A stretch of 45,970 nt of DNA from positions 1 through 45,970 of the forward strand of contig NZ_VLNT01000020.1 in assembly GCF_007421815.1 (NCBI RefSeq), in the 5' to 3' direction. A program made the position numbers and the translations under genes. Shown piece by piece: positions 41,669 to 45,970 of the stretch. Under the pieces are notes generated by a model, which saw only the letters and a list, made by a program, of their open reading frames with translations, was not told the DNA's origin and did not search any database. The stretch comes from Aeromicrobium piscarium. Lineage in GTDB: Bacteria > Actinomycetota > Actinomycetes > Propionibacteriales > Nocardioidaceae. Positions within the stretch are counted from its first letter, which is position 1, and each line of letters starts with the position of its first letter.

Positions 41669-42245
41669 AGTGCGCGTCGGCGGCGGCACGCAGCATCGAG
41701 TACACCGTCGGCCCCCGATCGATAGGAGTCGTGGCCGTGAGACGGAAGCCGAGACGCTCGTAGAGTCGCACGTTGCGCTCATCGGAGGTCTCCAGCGCGA
41801 CCGACGCGCCCGGATCGAGTTCCGCGACCACGTCCAGTCCGGCGGTGGTGATCCGCGACCCGAGCCCCTCGCCGCGGTGGTCCGGATGAACGCCCAATGT
41901 GGCGAGCTCCCACGCTCCCGTCGGCGGCGAGGGGGTGGCAGCACCCGCGACAGCGTCGAGACGGTCGCCGTGCAGCGCGACGATACGCCCCAGCGCCGCG
42001 CTTCCGGGCTCCGGAGCACTGGGAGGGACGAAGGCGATCACGGCGCGCACGCCTTCGTCGACGAGGACGAGCCCGTGATCGACGGCGTGGGCGAGATAGA
42101 TCGCCTGGAGCTCCTCGAGCCGCCGTGGATACTCGTCCTTCGGCACGGTCCAGCGGGTCCAGGGATAGTCGTCGAAGGCGGCGGCAAGGGCCGCGGCGGC
42201 TTGGACGATCTCGTCCTCGGTGCAGCGGCGGAAGGGAGAATCCAC
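41667..42245 (-). CDS. GNAT-family N-acetyltransferase
   Basis: A 192-residue GNAT enzyme. The acetyl-CoA-binding motif A, WELATLGVHPDHRGEGLGSRITTAGLDVV, has the normal R-G-x-G-x-G-S core, and motif B VALETSDERNVRLYERLGFRLT is typical. The N-terminal half is less conserved and sets the acceptor, which is unknown. The start is a GTG at 42245. It resembles small stand-alone acetyltransferases of actinomycetes used in antibiotic or metabolite modification. Confidence 0.88.
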   Translation of the reverse strand: MDSPFRRCTEDEIVQAAAALAAAFDDYPWTRWTVPKDEYPRRLEELQAIYLAHAVDHGLVLVDEGVRAVIAFVPPSAPEPGSAALGRIVALHGDRLDAVAGAATPSPPTGAWELATLGVHPDHRGEGLGSRITTAGLDVVAELDPGASVALETSDERNVRLYERLGFRLTATTPIDRGPTVYSMLRAAADAH

Positions 42246-42287
42246 CCGCTCACGCTACTGGTTCAGAGGTGGGTCACGACCATCGCG

Positions 42288-42509
42288 TCAGGACGCGGGC
42301 GGTGTGTCGTCGACACCGCGGTCGAAGACCCAGTCCTGTCCGTCGAAGCGCCAGATCTCCCAGCGCTCGAAGAGCTCGGCGTGATCGAACTTCTGCAGTT
42401 CGACCCATGCGAGTGCGTCCTCGGGCTCGATCCAGTCACCTTGCTCACTGCCGGCCACGGCACCGTCGAAGTCGTATCGGACACGGAGCGTTCCCACCTG
42501 TGGTTCCAC
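42288..42509 (-). CDS. Hypothetical 73-residue acidic protein
   Basis: No family recognised. The sequence has a plausible protein composition (LRVRYDFDGAVAGSEQGDWIEPEDALAWVELQKFDHAELFERWEIWRFDGQDWVFDRG), rich in Trp and acids, suggesting a small antiparallel beta domain. It starts at a GTG with only a weak ribosome site. Alternative frames here look like shadows. It could be co-transcribed with the GNAT gene 42 bases downstream. Confidence 0.5.
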   Translation of the reverse strand: MEPQVGTLRVRYDFDGAVAGSEQGDWIEPEDALAWVELQKFDHAELFERWEIWRFDGQDWVFDRGVDDTPPAS

Positions 42510-42625
42510 CCTCGCAACCTACTGCGGGAATCGAGCACGCGCTCAACGGAGCGATCTCTTCGCATCCCTCTCGAGTCCGCGACCACCTCGTAGAGGCTGG
42601 CGGCGGAAGCTTGTGTCCTTTCACT

Positions 42626-42645
42626 ATACTTTTGATAGTAAGTAT
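42626..42645. promoter_or_regulatory. Inverted repeat operator candidate upstream of the NmrA-like/HxlR pair
   Basis: ATACTT (42626-42631) and AAGTAT (42640-42645) form an inverted repeat with an eight-base spacer (TTGATAGT), inside the only strongly AT-rich stretch of this area and 24 bases before the NmrA-like start. A further ACTAT/ATAGT pair overlaps it. HxlR-family regulators bind such sites, and an hxlR gene follows. Confidence 0.5.
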
Positions 42646-42669
42646 CTCCTTCATAGTTAGGATCTTTTC

Positions 42670-43317
42670 ATGGCACACGTCCTCGTCTTCGGCGTCACGG
42701 GTTACGCCGGCCGGCACATCACCGCTGAGCTGCTCAGCCGCGGCCATGACGTCACGGGAGTCGCCCGCGATGTGTCGTCGGTGGATGATGGCGTCACCGC
42801 CCGTGCCGGCTCGATCTTCGATGCCGACCTCGTGCGCGATGCCGCGCGCGGTGTCGACGAGATCGTCGTGGCCCTCCCGGCTCGCGCGCTGGAGGAGAAC
42901 GGCTCACGGCTCATCGACGCGCTGCCGACTCTGATCGAGACAGCGATCGCCGAGAACGCGCGACTGAGCTTCGTCGGCGGGGCCGGATCCCTCGATGTCA
43001 GCGAGGGCGGACCGCGCCTCTTCGATACGCCCGATTTCCCGGCCGACTACCGCACCGAGGCCACCGAGCACGGGGCGATCCTCGATGCCCTGCGCGAGAC
43101 CGATGACGACCTGGACTGGTTCTACGTCAGCCCGGCCGCGAGCTTCGGTTCGTGGAACCCCGGCGAGCGAACCGGCGAGTTCCGCATCGGCGGCGACGTG
43201 CTTCTCACCGATGCGAACGGCGATTCGAGCATCTCCGGTGCCGATTACGCGATCGCCTATGTCGACGAGATCGAGAACCCCCGGCACCGCCGGGCACGCT
43301 TCAGCGTCGCATACTGA
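42670..43317 (+). CDS. NAD(P)H-binding oxidoreductase (NmrA/YwnB-like)
   Basis: A 215-residue atypical SDR of the NAD(P)-binding group. The N-terminal VLVFGVTGYAGRHITAELLSRGHDVTGVARD holds the G-x-x-G-x-x-G motif, and NARLSFVGGAGSLDVSEG is typical. Members act as quinone/flavin reductases or redox sensors. It precedes an HxlR-type regulator and shares its transcript, a pairing known from quinone and electrophile-stress loci. Confidence 0.85.
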   Translation: MAHVLVFGVTGYAGRHITAELLSRGHDVTGVARDVSSVDDGVTARAGSIFDADLVRDAARGVDEIVVALPARALEENGSRLIDALPTLIETAIAENARLSFVGGAGSLDVSEGGPRLFDTPDFPADYRTEATEHGAILDALRETDDDLDWFYVSPAASFGSWNPGERTGEFRIGGDVLLTDANGDSSISGADYAIAYVDEIENPRHRRARFSVAY

Positions 43318-43342
43318 GAGCTCGATGATTCGAGAGGACGCC

Positions 43343-43708
43343 GTGAGCGAGGAGCCGGACTTCGATCCGTATCACCCCGACTGTCCCAGTAGGCAGTTGG
43401 TCGACCGGGTGGGCGATCGCTGGACCATTCTCGTGACCGGCGTGCTCTCGGACGGCCCGGCCCGGTACGGCGAGATCGCGGCGAGTGTCGGCGGAATCTC
43501 ACCGAAGATGCTGTCTCACACCCTCAAGGCGCTCGAACGCGATGGCCTCGTGACCAGGAAGGCATATGCCGAGGTGCCCCCTCGTGTCGTCTACGAGCTC
43601 ACCGACCTCGGCCGAACACTGCGCCCGGTGCTGCTCAGTGTCGAGGCGTGGGCCCGCGAGAACGCGCCCGCGGTGCTGTCAGCACGCGAGCGGTACGACG
43701 CGAGCTGA
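43343..43708 (+). CDS. HxlR-family transcriptional regulator
   Basis: A 121-residue winged-helix protein (127 from an alternative ATG at 43325). The N-terminal PDCPSRQLVDRVGDRWTILV carries the conserved Cys used as a redox switch by relatives such as QorR/YodB/HypR. The helix-turn-helix PARYGEIAASVGGISPKMLSHTLKALERDGLVTRKAYAEVPPRVVYELTDLG is complete. AGAGGA four bases before the GTG at 43343 supports that start. It probably represses the operon containing the NmrA-like gene and itself. Confidence 0.88.
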   Translation: MSEEPDFDPYHPDCPSRQLVDRVGDRWTILVTGVLSDGPARYGEIAASVGGISPKMLSHTLKALERDGLVTRKAYAEVPPRVVYELTDLGRTLRPVLLSVEAWARENAPAVLSARERYDAS

Positions 43709-43735
43709 CCGGCGCAGGCACCGGCGGCAGCCCGT

Positions 43736-44101
43736 TCAAGCTGGAGGGTCGGAATCTCCTACCGACCCGAGGGCCTCGATCAAATTCTCGAGGTCATCGA
43801 CCATCTGTGGGAGATCGTCGGCGGAGGTGGCGACCAAGGTGGCCACGTCGATATCCCAATAGCCGTGGACGATCCGGTTGCGCAGACGGGCTGCAGCACG
43901 CCAGGCGATGTGGGGGTGAGAGGCTCGGAGCTCACTGGGCACCTGGCTGGCCGCCTCACCGAGAACCGTGAAGTGCCACAAGAGGGCGGCGCGCCGAAGA
44001 TTCTCCTCCTGAATCTCCTCGACCTCGCGCTCTCCCACCAGGTCGCGAATCATCACCGCGGCGTCGCGCATCTCGCGCACCAACAGGAGTTCACGCCGCA
44101 T
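43736..44101 (-). CDS. hepT: HepT-like ribonuclease toxin (DUF86)
   Basis: A 121-residue HEPN-domain RNase. The active-site R-x4-H-x-Y motif is intact: Arg74, His79 and Tyr81 in RNRIVHGYWDID. In studied systems the paired MntA antitoxin adds AMP to this Tyr and silences the RNase. The ATG start overlaps the end of the antitoxin gene by 11 bases. The neighbouring tRNA fragment and IS suggest an accessory region. Confidence 0.92.
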   Translation of the reverse strand: MRRELLLVREMRDAAVMIRDLVGEREVEEIQEENLRRAALLWHFTVLGEAASQVPSELRASHPHIAWRAAARLRNRIVHGYWDIDVATLVATSADDLPQMVDDLENLIEALGSVGDSDPPA

Positions 44102-44384
44102 AGAGGGGCTGCGCGTCGGCGAGCACCTGCGCGCGGATGTACTTGTTGATCGCGGTGCGCGCGACGAGGTCGACCGGCCGGCCGAAGATCACCGCGAGTT
44201 CGTCTTCCAGCTCGAAAAGCCTGAATCCCAGCCGAACTCCGGGCTTCAAGACGTACAGCAGGTCGACATCGCTATCCTCGTTGCTCTCATCGCGGGCGAT
44301 CGAGCCGAACAGCTCAAGGGACGCGACACCATAGCGCTCGCACACATCGCGCAGGCGCTCCTGGTTCACATCGATAGCCGACAC
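44091..44384 (-). CDS. mntA: MntA-like nucleotidyltransferase antitoxin
   Basis: A 97-residue minimal nucleotidyltransferase. The G-S-x10-D-x-D signature is complete: Gly27-Ser28 and Asp39/Asp41 in FGSIARDESNEDSDVDLLY, with the third acidic residue in RPVDLVAR. This is the AMP-transferring antitoxin of the type VII HepT/MntA toxin-antitoxin group. It is the first gene of the pair; promoter and start lie next to the tRNA fragment. Confidence 0.92.
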   Translation of the reverse strand: MSAIDVNQERLRDVCERYGVASLELFGSIARDESNEDSDVDLLYVLKPGVRLGFRLFELEDELAVIFGRPVDLVARTAINKYIRAQVLADAQPLYAA

Positions 44385-44397
44385 ACGCCTAGGCTAA

Positions 44398-44438
44398 TGG
44401 AGCCGCCTGTCGGAATCGAACCGACGACCTTTTCATTA
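44398..44438 (-). repeat. 3' fragment of a tRNA gene, probable att site
   Basis: Read on the minus strand, the 41 bases give the 3' anticodon stem, variable loop, a perfect T arm (GTCGG-TTCGATT-CCGAC), the acceptor 3' strand AGGCGGC, a T and CCA. The 5' half of a tRNA is absent: the sequence beyond 44438 does not pair to give an anticodon or D arm. The fragment fits tRNA-Thr (probably CGT) of actinomycetes from memory; tRNA-Met is the alternative. Such 3' duplicates mark the far end of elements integrated by tyrosine recombinases. Confidence 0.7.
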
Positions 44439-44441
44439 TGT

Positions 44442-44714
44442 GCCGAGCAATCCATCAGAGCGATCCCTACCGTGCACCCCTGCCCGAAGGCGAACCAACG
44501 ACGCGAAACCCGCAGGTCAGACCAAAGAGCTCTCGGCCTGAATGACAACGATCGCTCGTCATCTTACCAGTTACCTCGATCCAGCTCGGGAGATTTCGGA
44601 GCACCTGCCCGCCCACATTTCGCCCACCGATCAAGTCATCCTGAGATCCACGGCACCAACCGCCACAGAGGCCACGAGCCTCGTGGACGATCCAGATCCA
44701 GCTTGCGCAATCAC
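44442..44714. other. Gene-free stretch at the start of the probable island
   Basis: I see no supportable gene here. The base composition is visibly less GC-rich than the rest of the window. It holds one perfect short inverted repeat, CCACGAG-C-CTCGTGG (44672-44686). The open frames on either strand lack codon bias and ribosome sites. Confidence 0.5.
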
Positions 44715-44730
44715 TCGAACAAATGTTCGA
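44715..44730. promoter_or_regulatory. LexA-binding SOS box
   Basis: TCGAACAAATGTTCGA is a perfect palindrome with the arms TCGAAC and GTTCGA around four bases. This is exactly the actinobacterial/mycobacterial LexA operator consensus TCGAAC-N4-GTTCGA. It ends nine bases before the start codon of the following small gene, so LexA bound here should block its transcription until DNA damage occurs. Confidence 0.8.
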
Positions 44731-44738
44731 ATAGATCC

Positions 44739-44957
44739 ATGGTGACCCCCTCTGATCCAAGGTACGCCGAGACCGAGTACTTCAATGGCTACGAACGCGG
44801 ACGCACGATCTGCTTGACCAAAGGTGCCGACTCCGCACGGCGATGGCTGCAACTGAACCCCACGCCCGCTCCGTTCCGGTCTGGGTATTCGCGAGCCCTC
44901 TGGGATTGGGAGGACGCCAACGGCCTGCCGCACGACCCTCTCGAAGGCGCGTCCTAA
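44739..44957 (+). CDS. Small SOS-box-controlled protein, unknown function
   Basis: A 72-residue protein with no family I recognise. The sequence (SDPRYAETEYFNGYERGRTICLTKGADSARRWLQLNPTPAPFRSGYSRALWDWEDANGLP) looks like a real, aromatic-rich small domain. The start codon is very close to a perfect SOS box, leaving little room for a ribosome site, so the transcript may be nearly leaderless. It lies inside the probable island; induction on DNA damage would fit a mobile-element function. A truncated gene remains possible. Confidence 0.55.
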   Translation: MVTPSDPRYAETEYFNGYERGRTICLTKGADSARRWLQLNPTPAPFRSGYSRALWDWEDANGLPHDPLEGAS

Positions 44958-45120
44958 CAATCGACCGGCCGCTTCGCCTCCCAAACGTTCCACACGGTAC
45001 GTGCTCCACTCCGTCTCGATAGAGCTTTCCAGCAGACGCGACGAGCAGACCTCTTGCTTCCTTAAGGAAGCGGTGACTCAATGGGAGGTGGTGAAGCTCC
45101 GGCGGGCCGCGATAGCGACT

Positions 45121-45970
45121 TGAACCGCCCCAGGTTCGCTGCCGCTCCTATACGGGTTGCGGCTCTCGGTTGAGAGTCGCGTAGTGGGCTTGCTCGAACT
45201 CTGTTGGTGTCATCATGCCAAGCGACCCGTGCAAGCGCCTGGTGTTGTACCAGTCGACCCATCCGGCGGTGGCGTACTCGACGTCGGCGATGGTCCGGTA
45301 GGGGCCGGCGTGGAAGACCGTGGTGCGGATGCACTCGGTCTTGAACAGGCCGATCACGCACTCCATCAGCGCGTTGTCATACGCATCAGCCACCGTCCCG
45401 ATCGAGGGCAGGATGCCCTCGTCGGTGAGGTGGTCGGTGAACGCGATCGACGTGTACTGGCTGCCGGCGTCCGCGTGACCGATCAGCTCGCCGGGCACGA
45501 TCGGGTGGCCTTCGCGGCCACGCTGCCACAGCGCCATCCGCAGCGGGACGTCGACCAGCTCGACGGCCTTGGTCGAGCCGATGTTCCAGGCGATGATCTT
45601 CTGGGCGAAGACGTCGAGGATGAACGCGACGTAGACGAACCCGGCCCAGGTCCTGACATAGGTGAAGTCCATGACCCAGGTTCGGTTCGGGGCCTCGGCC
45701 GTGAAGTTGCGGTCGAGCAGGTCGCCAGCTCTCTTGCCGTCCTTGCCGGGAATCGTGGTCCGGATCCCCTTGGAGCGTCGAACCCCTTGCAGGGACAGGG
45801 TCCTCATCGCCCGGTCCACCGATCCAGGCGAGGTGCCCGGGCTGGCGCGCTGCACGAGCGCAGTCATCTTGCGACGGCCGTACAGTCCCTCGGGAGTCAT
45901 CCGACGCACGCCCTCGTGGTCGATCCTCCAGGCCAGGTCTCGGACCTGGTTGGTGACGATGGCGTCGCTG
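45121..45970 (-). mobile_element. IS3-family insertion sequence, partial at window edge
   Basis: The 3' end of the transposase gene is followed on its far side by TGAACCGCCCCAGGTTCGC at 45121, which begins with TG and resembles the terminal inverted repeat of IS3-group elements. The other end lies outside the window, so the matching repeat and the target duplication cannot be checked. Confidence 0.7.
45148..45970 (-). CDS. IS3-family transposase OrfB (5' end outside the window)
   Basis: At least 273 residues of a DDE integrase-type transposase. The catalytic core is intact: first Asp in WVMDFTYVRTW, second Asp in GHADAGSQYTS and Glu in NALMECVIGLFKTE. The HTH_21-type linker GLYGRRKMTALVQR precedes it. 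The frame stays open upstream of the GTG at 45909 and reads SDAIVTNQVRDLAWRIDHEG to the edge, so the gene begins beyond the window. OrfA is not visible. No frameshift or stop was seen. Confidence 0.93.
   Translation of the reverse strand, partial: SDAIVTNQVRDLAWRIDHEGVRRMTPEGLYGRRKMTALVQRASPGTSPGSVDRAMRTLSLQGVRRSKGIRTTIPGKDGKRAGDLLDRNFTAEAPNRTWVMDFTYVRTWAGFVYVAFILDVFAQKIIAWNIGSTKAVELVDVPLRMALWQRGREGHPIVPGELIGHADAGSQYTSIAFTDHLTDEGILPSIGTVADAYDNALMECVIGLFKTECIRTTVFHAGPYRTIADVEYATAGWVDWYNTRRLHGSLGMMTPTEFEQAHYATLNREPQPV

Noticed and set aside
44398..44470. A complete tRNA gene
   Set aside because: The T arm, 3' acceptor strand and CCA are present, but no sequence on the other side can form the 5' acceptor strand, D arm or 5' anticodon stem.
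44467..44760. A minus-strand 97-codon frame overlapping the SOS box
   Set aside because: It is Cys/Trp-rich with irregular composition, lacks a ribosome site and crosses the LexA operator and the better-supported plus-strand gene start.
45056..45071. Perfect 16-base palindrome GCTTCCTTAAGGAAGC next to the IS3 end
   Set aside because: It has no loop for a terminator and no gene context that explains it; a chance palindrome or remnant of an insertion target is as likely.

Overview
The window is GC-rich, tightly packed DNA, almost certainly from an actinomycete (Actinomycetota). Pointers are the GTG starts, a class E sortase, the fba/DUF3151/purA neighbourhood, a Rv1264-type cyclase, a perfect TCGAAC-N4-GTTCGA SOS box and the GGTGGTTGAGTAG intergenic repeat. 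I cannot name the genus.

Positions 1-22845 are mainly core chromosome. The 3' end of an IS110-type transposase sits at the left edge. Then come purine genes, all on the minus strand but separated by other genes: purS-purQ, purC, purB, purD and purA. Between them lie an acyl-CoA synthetase, a maltokinase-cap protein, a class III cyclase, a PhnB-like protein with a nonsense-shortened end and a lipid kinase. Further right are DUF3151, a GyrI-like protein, fba, a CoA-disulfide-reductase-like enzyme, a DUF433/DUF5615 toxin-antitoxin pair with a frameshifted toxin, pyrE with a TrmH-family methyltransferase, a sortase, a small structured RNA, a DapC-like aminotransferase, a HAD phosphatase and a polar amino-acid ABC transporter. 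Most 3' spacers carry palindromic repeats that differ from spacer to spacer but fall into a few families.

Positions 23326-40856 form one catabolic region. A minus-strand operon encodes an NMT1/SsuA-type ABC importer followed by a NicC-like FAD monooxygenase. A divergent MarR regulator and a lone aldehyde dehydrogenase come next. A plus-strand run of 13 closely spaced or overlapping genes follows: cupin, Rieske reductase, extradiol-type VOC dioxygenase, aspartate dehydrogenase, alpha/beta hydrolase, two SDRs (one without its catalytic Tyr/Lys), a ThDP decarboxylase-like enzyme, a hydrolase-like protein without its nucleophile, a 73-residue HTH-like protein, the Rieske oxygenase, an unknown 122-residue protein and a Rid deaminase. 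It ends at a strong terminator. Together they look like uptake, hydroxylation, ring opening and nitrogen removal of a nitrogen-bearing aromatic or heteroaromatic acid. The substrate is not identified; this is the best candidate for an undescribed system here.

Positions 40967-45970 are accessory: a small membrane protein, a GNAT, an NmrA-like/HxlR redox pair, an MntA-HepT toxin-antitoxin module, a 3' tRNA fragment that looks like an integration site, and to its right the start of a probable genomic island with an SOS-box-controlled small gene and an IS3-family element that runs off the window.
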